Numbered from the stretch's first letter, positions 51,801-60,950 are shown. The stretch is DNA of 64,000 bases from Brevinema_A sp051649605 (GCA_051649605.1 JBOFHK010000002.1:62001-126000), one strand, 5' to 3'. Program-made: numbers and translations. Notes: a model not told the origin generated them from the letters alone.

Positions 51801-52382
51801 ATGAAATATCTTTTTTACCTATCTCTGATTACAGCACCAATTTTCACTCAGACCCACACAGAATTATTAAATTTACAGCAAAATTACAAACAATATCTCT
51901 CCCATGGAGACCCACTAATTACCGACCAACTACCCTACCAAAGCATTCCCTTAATGGAGAACTACGAATTTATCATCCCCCCTTTGGACATTTTGAATCC
52001 TATAACAGCATTCGCCGAACGATCCTTAGACGAACAACGAAATCTCGTAGAGCTAGATCTAGTCAAATTAAGCGTTTTTCTTTTTATCATAACCAATACC
52101 GAACAATTACAAAATCAAGCCCCTGACATATTCTACAAAAAAATTTTTACAAAAAGTGAACTGAGACTCCTATCTTTAGCCAAACAAGCTCTAAAAGTAG
52201 AACCTAACAAAGTAAAACTTCTCACTACAGAATATAATCTCCTCATTCTATTTCTTTCTGCTTTTCCTTTTCCCTCTGAGTATTCTTTTTATCGGCGACG
52301 GAGAGCTTATTCTCTGGAAACTCCAGAAATAGCACAACAAGAAATTGACCGACTTAATCAAAGTCTAAAAAATCTTCAATAA
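51801..52382 (+). CDS. Secreted protein of unknown function
   Basis: 193 residues with a signal peptide (KYLFYLSLITAPIFTQT). The rest is helical (many L/E/Q/K), with ENYEFIIPPLDILNP, a tetratrico-like LLSLAKQALKVEPNKVKLL stretch and a C-terminal coil. I do not recognise the family. It ends 12 bases before the 5'-nucleotidase lipoprotein, same strand, so probably cotranscribed and periplasmic. GAGG precedes the ATG. Confidence 0.55.
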   Translation: MKYLFYLSLITAPIFTQTHTELLNLQQNYKQYLSHGDPLITDQLPYQSIPLMENYEFIIPPLDILNPITAFAERSLDEQRNLVELDLVKLSVFLFIITNTEQLQNQAPDIFYKKIFTKSELRLLSLAKQALKVEPNKVKLLTTEYNLLILFLSAFPFPSEYSFYRRRRAYSLETPEIAQQEIDRLNQSLKNLQ

Positions 52383-52394
52383 CAGAGGTATACG

Positions 52395-53885
52395 ATGAAA
52401 ATATTTTTGCTGATACTATTATTTTATACAGCATCCTGTGGACAAAAACAAACAGAAATCTCTCTTCTACATATAAATGATACCCATTCTAAACACTACC
52501 CTTTTATTACTAAAGATAATTCCACCAATGGCGGCTCAGCTCAATTAGCATATTTAATTAAAAAATATAAATCAGAACAATCTAATATTCTTGCGATCCA
52601 TGGAGGCGATGCTGTAACAGGATCAGCGTTTTCTATTGTCTATCAAGGAATGGATTCTACAGATATTCTCAACTTATCTGATTTTGATCTTGCCGTATTA
52701 GGTAATCACGAATTTGATTTTGGACTTAATCAAGCATACAATATTATTAATGCTCGTAATTTTCCTACAATCGCTGCCAACGCCTACGAAAAAGATACCG
52801 ACAAAGCTATTGTCGAACCTTATTTTATCACCAATATTAATGGAAAAAGTATCGCTTTTCTTGGGTTACTTACTTCTCATGAAGTCTATACTCACAAAGA
52901 TAAAGCTGGTCAATTTACCGTCCAAGAAGAAATGAGTGCTTTATCGAACGTTCTTGATAATTCTGCTTCTTGGAATACTAATGATCTCCTAATCTTGGTA
53001 TCTCATTCTGGGTACGAAGTCGATAAAGAAATTGCCCGAAATTTTCCAAATGTTTTTGATGTTATTATTGGGGGGCATTCCCATACTTATTTGGAACAGC
53101 CTGATAAAATTAATAATACCCTAATCGTACAATTAAACAGTAATATTCAAGAATTGGGGAAACTCGATCTCGTCCTCGACGCTAAAAATAAGATTCGTTC
53201 TTATCGCTATCAAGCAATCCCTATCAAAAATATTCCTACCGATCCTGATGTTCTTGCCTATATCGAATCCAAAGAAGAACTCGTCAATCAGAATATGGGG
53301 CAAGTTTTAGCAACAATTTCTGATACTCTTAGTGACAGCAATATCCGAAAACAGTCCACAATATTGGGTAATTTTATTGCCGACACCGTATTTAATGCAT
53401 TTTCTGAAAGAAATCTTGATATTCTAATGCTCAATTCAGGAGGGATTCGTGCTCCTTTGGTTGCTGGTAATATTACTCTTGGTACCATGTACGAGATCCA
53501 CCCTTTTGATAACACCGTTATCTATTTTGAAGCCACTGGAGATTCAATCAAACAAATTCTAAGCCATTCAGCAAGCTCCGTTTATGACACAGGGGGATTT
53601 GTACAAATAGCTCAAGATGTCGAAGTAGTCGTCGAATCTGATAAAAGTATTTCATCAATCACAATCAAAGGTGAACCTATTGAAAGTGATAAAATCTATA
53701 AAGTTATGGCATCCGATTGGATATTTCACGGAGGAGATTCTTATACAATGATTAAAGAAAATGCCCAAAATGTCCAGTTATTAGGGTTTGATGTTCGAGA
53801 AATATTGATGAAAGAATTTCAAAAAATAAAGCACATTGACGTTACTAAATTAAGTGATGCCCCTAGATGGGTTATTAAAAAATGA
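52395..53885 (+). CDS. 5'-nucleotidase/2',3'-cyclic phosphodiesterase (UshA family) lipoprotein
   Basis: 496 residues. The lipobox TASCGQ places Cys15 at the mature N-terminus. Metallophosphoesterase motifs: LLHINDTHSKHYPF, IHGGDAVTGSAFS, LAVLGNHEFDFG and VIIGGHSHTYLEQP. The C-terminal nucleotidase domain has LNSGGIRAPLVAGNITLGTMYEIHPFDNT and the GGFVQIAQDV substrate loop. It dephosphorylates nucleotides at the cell surface or periplasm for purine salvage. AGAGG precedes the start. Confidence 0.93.
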   Translation: MKIFLLILLFYTASCGQKQTEISLLHINDTHSKHYPFITKDNSTNGGSAQLAYLIKKYKSEQSNILAIHGGDAVTGSAFSIVYQGMDSTDILNLSDFDLAVLGNHEFDFGLNQAYNIINARNFPTIAANAYEKDTDKAIVEPYFITNINGKSIAFLGLLTSHEVYTHKDKAGQFTVQEEMSALSNVLDNSASWNTNDLLILVSHSGYEVDKEIARNFPNVFDVIIGGHSHTYLEQPDKINNTLIVQLNSNIQELGKLDLVLDAKNKIRSYRYQAIPIKNIPTDPDVLAYIESKEELVNQNMGQVLATISDTLSDSNIRKQSTILGNFIADTVFNAFSERNLDILMLNSGGIRAPLVAGNITLGTMYEIHPFDNTVIYFEATGDSIKQILSHSASSVYDTGGFVQIAQDVEVVVESDKSISSITIKGEPIESDKIYKVMASDWIFHGGDSYTMIKENAQNVQLLGFDVREILMKEFQKIKHIDVTKLSDAPRWVIKK

Positions 53886-53904
53886 GTTTTTACAACACTA
53901 AATA

Positions 53905-53938
53905 ATTAGAGGAGATTTATTAATAAATCTCCTCTAAT
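53905..53938. terminator. 34-bp perfect palindrome between convergent genes
   Basis: The 17 bases from 53905 (ATTAGAGGAGATTTATT) are followed at once by their exact complement to 53938, with no spacer. It overlaps the last codons of the CheW-like gene (stop at 53920) and lies 19 bases after the nucleotidase stop. No T-run follows on either strand, so it is an atypical terminator or an RNase III/processing site. Confidence 0.65.
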
Positions 53939-54357
53939 CGGAATCCTTCTGTTGGTGTTTCTTCACGGAGAGAAATATTTTCTTGAACATCGTGTACATA
54001 GCTTGGTGTTTTTTTATCTAAAGAACGGTATAATTTTAAACCATATTTGAAGATTGGTACCCAGCTATTAACAACAGTTACTACAGGAAGAATTTCATGT
54101 GCAGGAAGAGCGACAGATTGTTTTTGGACAATCGTTTCGATATAATAAATGCATTGTTTGACATCGTCTCTTTTCCCATTAACCATAGGAAATAAAGACC
54201 ATATTGGTAATATCTTTCCATTTTTTTGCATTAAACCTACAACGGGGGCTGGTACATGTGGCATTAGAGACATCTTACCACAAGAGGCTATAACTTTAAC
54301 AAGCTCTAAGTCTAAACCAAGCCATGTATTATGCAGACGAAAAGGTACAATTAACAT
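53920..54357 (-). CDS. CheW-like protein
   Basis: 145 residues from the ATG at 54357, with GAGGTG upstream; an earlier ATG at 54378 is less well placed. The first 60 residues (LIVPFRLHNTWLGLDLELV, then MPHVPAPVVGLMQKNGKILPIW) follow the CheW fold: F-x-L-x-x-x-x-Y-x-L-x-x-x-x-V... P-x-x-x-x-G-x-x-N-x-R-G-x-x-x-P-V. The C-terminal half is atypical and ends with a charged tail. Encoded 68-90 bases after the degenerate CheA on the same strand, so the two probably form a receptor-kinase adaptor pair. Confidence 0.72.
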   Translation of the reverse strand: MLIVPFRLHNTWLGLDLELVKVIASCGKMSLMPHVPAPVVGLMQKNGKILPIWSLFPMVNGKRDDVKQCIYYIETIVQKQSVALPAHEILPVVTVVNSWVPIFKYGLKLYRSLDKKTPSYVHDVQENISLREETPTEGFRLEEIY

Positions 54358-54446
54358 GTACACCTCAATAATATACAAATTTATAATTTCTATTAGAAAT
54401 CATCAAAAACTCTTTACGATCCTATTTATAAGATTATGGCAAAATT

Positions 54447-56441
54447 TTATTTATTACGTTTTAAAATTAAATCTTTTGCCATTTGATAGATCATTTTTTC
54501 ATTGATAATAAAACCAATCGATCCATCTTTTAAAATTGATACACGATCTATTCCTGGAATTAATGTCATATCAATATCTTCAACAATCGCTTCGATTTTA
54601 TAGAGGATACTATCGACACCAAATAAAATTTTATGAATCCCAAATTCACAGATGATGAAGATACTAACTGTTGTATGATCCAATCCCAGCAAAGTAGAAA
54701 AATTAACCTGCCCCAAACAACTCTGGTCTTTCTGAAATAAAACACTTTCTTTAAGATTAACCACTTTATGGATACAACGGTTTGGAATCAAAACGGTGAT
54801 ATTACCAATCTGTACAGCCAAACAATTGATAAACACACGTTTCATCGGTAGCTGGACATGAATTTTGAGATATTCATTATCCATTGCATCGATACTTATT
54901 GTACCGCCTCGATTCATAATTTGATCTTCGATCTCGTGAATTTGCATTTGATCTACTACCAAACCTCTCCCATCATCCCGAATATAAATATCAAAAGTAT
55001 CTGCAGCATCTTCGAATTCGATCAATAACCAAGCTGTTTCGTTTTTATCTGTAGCTCGTCTTCTAAAAACAGGTTCTAAACTGTAATGAAGAGAGTTTTT
55101 TACCAAATGAAACACTAAATCTTTAATAAATTCACTATCCTGTACTAATAATTCACTATGCTCCCCTCGGATACCCAAACGAATTTTTTTACCTAATTCT
55201 TTAACTTCATGATGAATAAAATCACGCAACTCTTTTCCTAATAATTTTTCTACGCTCATATAGTACGTATCAAAAAGTGATTTTTTTATATTAGAAGTTA
55301 AAGTATGTATTTCAGCAAGATCATCAGAAAATTCTACCTGTTTTTCTTCAGAAAGTTGGTTGATTAATAATTCTTGTTTATGAAAAAGACGCCCTATAGA
55401 ATGGATAAGATCCGATTCAAAAATTTGTGCCGTTTCTGAAGATTTAACTTTAAGAGAATTTTTAACAAGATTTTGGTACTCTTCTTGTTGAATCGTTACC
55501 GAAGGAATACTCTTCGGAACAGAAATCTCTTGATCTTGGTGGATTTTTAATGGTTCGGGAGCAGATACATCATCAAAAGAAACTATTTCTAAAGAATAAT
55601 CATCACTCATTAAGACCGCTATTTCTTCATTACTCAAAATCATAGACTGCTGAAAATTATTATTAATTTCTCTCTGCGAGGCTAATGAAGATTTTTGCAA
55701 GCGTTTTTGTAAATGGTTAGTGGTATGATCTTTGAGGTATTCTATAATTGCTTGTTTATCACGATAATTATTTTGTAAAAAGAGGGCTGTTTTTTGTAAA
55801 TATTCTAATACCAGTAAAAAATCTGCATAGGAGAATAATTCGGCAAATTGATGATCTTGGTATTGCTTATCAACAAAGCTAGAAAGATCATAAAGTAACT
55901 CTTCTAACGGTTTAATACCCACAAAACTAATACTTTCTCGAATTTTTTTGAGATAATAATTCAAAGTCTCATAGTATTGTTTAGTATTATTGACCAAGAT
56001 GGTTTTTTTACAAAGGTTGGCAATAACTATACCATCTTTTTCTAAATCGTAGGCAAGTTGTAAAATAAGATTTTCATCAAATAAAAAAGGAGTTATCCCT
56101 AATTTTTTAATTAATAATTCTTTTGATTCTCGAATAAAATGCTCAATCTGATAAGCTCCATCTACATTAGAGACAGATCCTTCCACCATCTGAATGATTA
56201 AAGATAGAGAGTTTTTAATAATAATTTTAACTTCGGTGATTACAAAAGCTTCATCATATTCATAATTTCGAGCTAACGATTCTAAAATAACCGTAAACTG
56301 GGTAAGAATCCGTAATTTATTATTATCTCTTCCCATCGCAACAATAGCAGCAAGCTCCTGCTGAGTAGAGTGAATGTCTAGGTTTTCCCTATCAAGTTTT
56401 TGATAAAGACGGTTTACGGAATCAAAAAGGGATTGAGGCAT
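54447..56441 (-). CDS. Degenerate CheA-like histidine kinase homologue
   Basis: 664 residues. About 330 N-terminal helical residues have no recognisable Hpt phosphotransfer His motif (no H-x-x-K-G). The HATPase-like part has DLVFHLVKNSLHYSLEPVF (N box; canonical H-L-L-R-N-A-I-D-H-G-I-E, so the Asp and His are replaced by His and Tyr) and IYIRDDGRGLVV (G1 box), then passes directly to IMNRGGTISIDAMDNEYLKI, with the G-R-G-V-G-M-D-V-V G2 box missing. A CheW-like P5 domain (LAVQIGNITVLIPNRCIHKVV) ends the protein. It may be a pseudokinase scaffold. Weak ribosome site. Confidence 0.78.
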   Translation of the reverse strand: MPQSLFDSVNRLYQKLDRENLDIHSTQQELAAIVAMGRDNNKLRILTQFTVILESLARNYEYDEAFVITEVKIIIKNSLSLIIQMVEGSVSNVDGAYQIEHFIRESKELLIKKLGITPFLFDENLILQLAYDLEKDGIVIANLCKKTILVNNTKQYYETLNYYLKKIRESISFVGIKPLEELLYDLSSFVDKQYQDHQFAELFSYADFLLVLEYLQKTALFLQNNYRDKQAIIEYLKDHTTNHLQKRLQKSSLASQREINNNFQQSMILSNEEIAVLMSDDYSLEIVSFDDVSAPEPLKIHQDQEISVPKSIPSVTIQQEEYQNLVKNSLKVKSSETAQIFESDLIHSIGRLFHKQELLINQLSEEKQVEFSDDLAEIHTLTSNIKKSLFDTYYMSVEKLLGKELRDFIHHEVKELGKKIRLGIRGEHSELLVQDSEFIKDLVFHLVKNSLHYSLEPVFRRRATDKNETAWLLIEFEDAADTFDIYIRDDGRGLVVDQMQIHEIEDQIMNRGGTISIDAMDNEYLKIHVQLPMKRVFINCLAVQIGNITVLIPNRCIHKVVNLKESVLFQKDQSCLGQVNFSTLLGLDHTTVSIFIICEFGIHKILFGVDSILYKIEAIVEDIDMTLIPGIDRVSILKDGSIGFIINEKMIYQMAKDLILKRNK

Positions 56442-56478
56442 ATCAACAACCTGTATTATTTTTTCATAATTTTATTTT

Positions 56479-56505
56479 TTATCGGTTTATCACTAAAAAA
56501 AATAA
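56479..56505 (-). promoter_or_regulatory. FliA-type -10 element upstream of the CheA-like gene
   Basis: On the - strand ACCGATAA (complement of 56479-56486), 7 of 8 to the sigma-28 -10 GCCGATAA. At an 11-base spacing is a T-rich TTATTTTT, only 5 of 8 to TAAAGTTT. It lies about 38 bases before the ATG, the same distance as for the receptor-like gene. Confidence 0.45.
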
Positions 56506-56532
56506 GAGAATAATAAAAATATTCTCTTATTT
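56500..56532 (-). terminator. Terminator downstream of the 56544 gene
   Basis: Stem AAATAAGAGAATA (56500-56512) / TATTCTCTTATTT (56520-56532), 7-base loop, T-run on the - strand (complement of A at 56494-56499). It ends the 57792-56544 unit before the cheA-like promoter. Confidence 0.85.
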
Positions 56533-56543
56533 CTTACCCATCT

Positions 56544-57779
56544 TTATTGAGCAAACATTTTTTCTGTAATAATAACATTATTGCTGCGTTTATTTGGAGG
56601 TTCTTGCTGTTGAAGAATTTGCTCGATTTCTTTGGATTTGGTTGTAATATTCCAATTTACTTGATATAAATATCTCCAAACTTGATCATTAGCCACTAAA
56701 TTAGAAAGGGCACGTTCGAAAAATTGTTGTTTAGATTCTGAAGACAAAGTGGTATCTTGCAGATACCCTAACTGCATCTGCCTATATCTCTCCCGTTGCT
56801 GCCGAAAAGGATTATTCGCCATGGGCATATTATTAGAAGTATATTTTAAGAGCTCTTCAACCTCAAAGCGATTGGTGTTAAAAACTCCTTGAGATACCGA
56901 CTCTTCTTGAAGTACTGGCCAAACATCTGTAGGTTGTTTCGAAATAACAAAACCAACATGCTCTGATTGTTCAGAAGAAAGAATAAAATTCCCAAAACAT
57001 AATGATATACCTGCATCTTTTGTATTATTTTTTCCATAAGCAAAAGATGGATTAATACTATCAAAATTGCCATCCTGTTCGGATATTCTCCTCCAGTTTG
57101 CAACGATCATAGAAGAAGGTGTGTTTTGGGAAATATAAGGATATAGGTAAAAACCTTTTCCTATAGGACGTGTTTCTGCAACATTTTTTTGTCCCAAAAA
57201 TAAAAAAGGAGGAATATTATTACTTGTAAAGATCGAAGCATTGGCAATTTTTGTACCATCAGGAAGGTAGATTAAAGGATCATTTCTTAGTTCTCCAATG
57301 TCAGTATCCAACATAATCTTCATCCCAACCTGTCGTTTTTGTCCCACAGAAAGATTGGAAACATTAATCGCAAAACCTATAGAATTTAAATCCCCATTAT
57401 TAAGTAAATCTAAAGCAAAAAAAGCAATTTCTACTTGTATATCCTCATCAACCAAATACACTCCATCAATTTGAGAACCTAAGCTAACGCCTAAAGGATA
57501 CACTGCTCGCATTTGATCTAGTGTATAGGTTTTGCGATCGACAAAAACTTTAAAGAAAGATGAAGGGCTGGTCGCTCCTCCAAATAACAAAGAAATAAAA
57601 TCTAAGTCCAGTTGATCGGCATCAAAAATACTGAAATTCCCACGATAAATATCAACAAAAGTTTGTAAAGATCCTGATCGAAATTGGATAATCCTTTCTT
57701 CTTGAGCATAGCTGAGAGAGAAACACATAATCCCAGCAATTAATACTTTAGTAAGATGTTTTCGTTTTTTTATCATCAT
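56544..57779 (-). CDS. Secreted protein of unknown function
   Basis: 411 residues with a signal peptide (KVLIAGIMCFSLSYAQEE). The mature part is a long beta-rich domain (residues 25-300: IIQFRSGSLQTFVDIYRGNFSIFDAD; YLPDGTKIANASIFTS; ISLCFGNFILSSEQSEHVGFVIS) followed by a Gln-rich helical C-terminus with NPFRQQRERYRQMQLGYL. No family recognised. Starts 12 bases after the TPR-protein stop, so cotranscribed and probably in the same envelope complex. Confidence 0.6.
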   Translation of the reverse strand: MMIKKRKHLTKVLIAGIMCFSLSYAQEERIIQFRSGSLQTFVDIYRGNFSIFDADQLDLDFISLLFGGATSPSSFFKVFVDRKTYTLDQMRAVYPLGVSLGSQIDGVYLVDEDIQVEIAFFALDLLNNGDLNSIGFAINVSNLSVGQKRQVGMKIMLDTDIGELRNDPLIYLPDGTKIANASIFTSNNIPPFLFLGQKNVAETRPIGKGFYLYPYISQNTPSSMIVANWRRISEQDGNFDSINPSFAYGKNNTKDAGISLCFGNFILSSEQSEHVGFVISKQPTDVWPVLQEESVSQGVFNTNRFEVEELLKYTSNNMPMANNPFRQQRERYRQMQLGYLQDTTLSSESKQQFFERALSNLVANDQVWRYLYQVNWNITTKSKEIEQILQQQEPPNKRSNNVIITEKMFAQ

Positions 57780-57791
57780 CTACTCTGCATT

Positions 57792-59207
57792 TTATATTTC
57801 TTCATAATCGTCGTATTCAGTATAATCATCGTACTCATAGTTATATCCATCAACCGCTTCATCTGTTACTGTTTCTTCGATTGGTACTTGTTCTATAGGG
57901 GGAATATTAGTTTCTACTGGAGCAATCGGTGTCGATTGAACAAAAGAAGGAGCGGTATTAAATATTTGAGTATTTGTTTGTCTCTGCACCGTATTAAGCT
58001 GATTATAGATATTATTATGGATGCGATCCTGTTGTTCAGCTAACGATCGCTCTTTAACATCTAAAACTGATGCCTTATCCTCTGATAATTGTGCCAAATC
58101 TTTAACCGATTGCTGGGCTTGTTGTAATTCTTGCTCTTTAATTTTTAATTGATATTCTTCTTCCCAGATTTTTTTGTAGCGTTCTAACTCATCCTGCTTC
58201 TGTTTCTGTTCCGCGGTCATGATAGGAATAAATACTCCATCTTTTTGCTGAATCACATGAGCATCAGCAAGATCAGAACTGCGTAATGCATCACTTGATA
58301 AATTCTGCTGGGTAATAATCTGGGTAACCTTTTGGGTAACAATTTGGGGAGGGCTTTCGATCATCTGGGTAATAACGATCGGTGCTTGGGTAATGATTTG
58401 GGGGGTAACCATCTGTGTAACGATTGGTGGAGTCATTATTTGTGTAATAACCGTAGGACTTTGAACAAACTGAGTAATTACTTGAGGAACAATAACTTGC
58501 GGAATAATATTAGGAACAAGCTGTGTCGTCTGCGGGGAAATATTCGTAAGCCCTTGGGAAGATTGAGCTTTTAAATCCGTCTGCTCAAAATTAGGCTCCC
58601 AAATATTTTCTTCTCGTTGTTGTCGTTGCGGAGTATAGTCCCATAAGGATTCTGGTGTTGTACGATCAAGGACAGCAACTTTTTCGATTGCTTTTGCATA
58701 ATATTCCGAATTAGGATATTTATTGAGTACAGCACGGTATTTTTCTATAGCAGCGGGATTATCATTATCTCGCTCTCGGGCAATCCCTGCAAAATACAAT
58801 GCAGCAGGAGCATATTCTGATTCGGGATATTCACTGACAAAAAAGGCATAAAAATCGCCTGCTTTACCGTGTTCCCCTAATTGAAGCCAGCTTTTAGCAA
58901 TCCCTAGTAGAGCATTTTGTTTTTCTTTAGTAGTTTTTGATTTGGTAAGCAATAATTTATAATATTGAAGGGCTGGTTTGTACTGCCCTAAATATGCATA
59001 AGTTTGTCCTAAATAAAATAACGATTGGTGGTAGAGAGGAGAATCAGGATATTTTCTTACGATGTCAAGAAATCGGCGTTCTGCTTCTGTGTATAATCCC
59101 CGTTCAAAAAAAGTTTTTCCTACTTTAAATGTTGCCTGATCTAAAGTATGTAACGGCACTGATAAAACCAAATATAAAAGTAAATATAGAAATTTGTTTT
59201 TCATCAT
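57792..59207 (-). CDS. Periplasmic TPR protein with VITQ-type repeats and acidic tail
   Basis: 471 residues. Signal peptide (KNKFLYLLLYLVLSVPLHT) and about four TPR/Bam-D-like repeats (residues 25-185: YTEAERRFLDIVRKYPDSPLYHQSLFYLGQTYAYLGQYKPALQYY; AAIEKYRAVLNKYPNSEYYAKAIEKV), similar to YbgF/CpoB or Tol-Pal-associated proteins. Then a low-complexity tract of repeated V-I/V-T-Q/P (residues about 230-305), a charged coiled coil and an acidic end NYEYDDYTEYDDYEEI. Two adjacent ATGs; the second (59204) is better spaced from GGGGAG. Likely a scaffold in the periplasm. Confidence 0.75.
   Translation of the reverse strand: MMKNKFLYLLLYLVLSVPLHTLDQATFKVGKTFFERGLYTEAERRFLDIVRKYPDSPLYHQSLFYLGQTYAYLGQYKPALQYYKLLLTKSKTTKEKQNALLGIAKSWLQLGEHGKAGDFYAFFVSEYPESEYAPAALYFAGIARERDNDNPAAIEKYRAVLNKYPNSEYYAKAIEKVAVLDRTTPESLWDYTPQRQQREENIWEPNFEQTDLKAQSSQGLTNISPQTTQLVPNIIPQVIVPQVITQFVQSPTVITQIMTPPIVTQMVTPQIITQAPIVITQMIESPPQIVTQKVTQIITQQNLSSDALRSSDLADAHVIQQKDGVFIPIMTAEQKQKQDELERYKKIWEEEYQLKIKEQELQQAQQSVKDLAQLSEDKASVLDVKERSLAEQQDRIHNNIYNQLNTVQRQTNTQIFNTAPSFVQSTPIAPVETNIPPIEQVPIEETVTDEAVDGYNYEYDDYTEYDDYEEI
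58304..58515 (-). repeat. Degenerate coding repeat (VITQ/VTQ units)
   Basis: About a dozen short in-frame units encoding V-(I/V)-T-Q or I-(I/V)-T-Q, seen on the + strand as repeated (T)GGGTAA motifs. Not an interspersed CRISPR-like repeat; it is part of the TPR protein. Confidence 0.75.
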
Positions 59208-59376
59208 TGTCTCCCCACTCAGATAACTATATAAAAGTATCCTATCAAATAAATCGGAAAACTAGCTCTAAAATCTTAAGTCTTTTTCTTAATTAAATTA
59301 TTCAGAAACTCTCTCTATTCTATAATTAATCACCAAACTTTCTTTACCATTTCTTAATATTCAGGAAATAATCTTC

Positions 59377-60501
59377 TTATTTTTGAAGCCATGGGGGAAT
59401 TTCTAGTCCTGATGATTTGATAAATTCTTCTGTTTTCTTCTGGAGGAGTGTTCTAAGATCATCTATTCCCTGAAGAGTATACGTAGACAAAAATAATGCT
59501 TGAGGATACCGTACTTTTAAATCCAACAGCTGATCTTCACTAATAAGATCAATTTTATTAAAAACAAGTAGTGTTGGAGAGACAACATCAATCTCTTCAA
59601 AGAGCTGTTCAACTGTCTGAATTTTATCAAGATAAAATTCAGAAGAGGCATCAACCACATGGAGAATCAAATCCGCATCTATTGTTTCTGCTAATGTTGA
59701 TTTGAAACTTTCGACTAGTTCATGGGGAATATCCCGAATAAAGCCCACTGTATCTGTTAATAAAGCCGTATGCCCTCCCAATTTGAGTCTTCGTGTGGTT
59801 GTATCAATCGTTGAAAATAATTTATCTTCTACTAATAAACTATTTTGAATGAGTAAACTCGCCAATGATGATTTACCAGCATTGGTATATCCAGCAACGG
59901 CTACTTTAAAAATATCTCTCCGACCTTTACGACGCTCTTGAGAAGCATTCTCTAAGTGTTTTAATTCCTTTTTGAGTACAGAAATCCTTTTGTTAATTTT
60001 TCGACGATCAGTTTCTAATTTGGTTTCTCCTGGACCTCTTGTTCCAATTCCACCACCAGTACGGGATAAAGAAGATCCTTGACCTACCAGCCTAGGCAAT
60101 AAATATGATAATTGAGCTGTTTCAATTTGTAGTTTTGCAATTTGCGATTGAGCACGAAGAGCAAAAATATCTAAAATCAATTCTGTCCGAGAAATCACTC
60201 GGCACTCTAAAATTTCTTCAATATTTCTTACTTGAGAAGGGCTAAGTACGGCATTAAAAATCACCGCTGCATTTTGAGATTCTGTTTTATCAAAAGAGAA
60301 ATCAATTTCCTCAAGTTTCCCTTTTCCCACATAAGTAACGGGGTCAATCTTAGCTCTGTTTTGGACTATACTACCAACTACTATGCCTCCAGCTGTTTTA
60401 ACGAGGCTTTTTAATTCTTCCATAGATTCGTAAACAATTTTTTCGTTATCTTTAGGAAGTTTTATCCCCACTAGAAAATACACAGAATCGTGCTGATCCA
60501 T
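59377..60501 (-). CDS. hflX: GTPase HflX
   Basis: 374 residues. The HflX N-terminal domain (KTAGGIVVGSIVQNRAKIDPVTYVGKGKLEEI) and the Arg/Gly-rich linker GGGIGTRGPGETKLETDRR are diagnostic. The G domain has VAGYTNAGKSSL (G1), TIDTTTRRL (G2), LTDTVGFIRDIP (G3) and VFNKIDL (G4). It is a cytoplasmic ribosome-associated GTPase that splits stalled ribosomes. Monocistronic by position; 168 bases to the TPR gene downstream, with nothing clear in the gap. Confidence 0.96.
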   Translation of the reverse strand: MDQHDSVYFLVGIKLPKDNEKIVYESMEELKSLVKTAGGIVVGSIVQNRAKIDPVTYVGKGKLEEIDFSFDKTESQNAAVIFNAVLSPSQVRNIEEILECRVISRTELILDIFALRAQSQIAKLQIETAQLSYLLPRLVGQGSSLSRTGGGIGTRGPGETKLETDRRKINKRISVLKKELKHLENASQERRKGRRDIFKVAVAGYTNAGKSSLASLLIQNSLLVEDKLFSTIDTTTRRLKLGGHTALLTDTVGFIRDIPHELVESFKSTLAETIDADLILHVVDASSEFYLDKIQTVEQLFEEIDVVSPTLLVFNKIDLISEDQLLDLKVRYPQALFLSTYTLQGIDDLRTLLQKKTEEFIKSSGLEIPPWLQK

Positions 60502-60669
60502 ACCAACTCCTTTTTTACTATCAACTACTCACACAAGATAGGTTTTCAAATAAATGCCTTATTCTAATTTTTTCATATGATTATCTTTTATTTAATAGAT
60601 ATAATATAGTATAACATAATATCTATTATGATTTATAGAGTTTTATTTTATATAAAATCTATAAAAAAA

Positions 60670-60690
60670 TGGACCAATAAGGCCCACCTT
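60670..60690 (-). terminator. acpP terminator
   Basis: Stem TGGACC (60670-60675) / GGCCCA (60681-60686) with one G-T pair and a long T-run on the - strand. It lies 31 bases after the acpP stop. Confidence 0.8.
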
Positions 60691-60716
60691 TTTATAGATT
60701 TAACTAGATTGTTAGT

Positions 60717-60950
60717 TTAGCTATTGTTATCAATAAAGTCAACAGCATCTTTAACTGTTTTGATTTTTTGAGCATCTTCGTCTGGAATATCAATTCCAAA
60801 CTCTTCTTCAAGAGCCATCACAAAATCAACAATGTCTAACGAATCTGCACCAAGATCTTCGATAAATGATGCATTTTCTGTAACATCAGCCGCACTGACA
60901 CTTAGTTTGTCTACAATAAGTTCTTTTACTTTATTAAAAGTATCAGACAT
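60717..60950 (-). CDS. acpP: Acyl carrier protein
   Basis: 77 residues from the ATG at 60950 (GGAGGT upstream; an in-frame GTG at 60962 is not needed). The phosphopantetheine attachment motif EDLGADSLDIVDFVMALEEEFG carries Ser at the D-S-L, and the length and acidic composition are typical. It carries growing acyl chains for fatty acid, phospholipid and lipid A (LpxA) synthesis. Alone here, away from fab genes. Confidence 0.97.
   Translation of the reverse strand: MSDTFNKVKELIVDKLSVSAADVTENASFIEDLGADSLDIVDFVMALEEEFGIDIPDEDAQKIKTVKDAVDFIDNNS

Noticed and set aside
58304..58515. Regularly spaced short repeats resembling a CRISPR-like array
   Set aside because: The units are imperfect, lack unique spacers of constant length and lie wholly in frame inside the TPR protein, encoding V-I-T-Q repeats.
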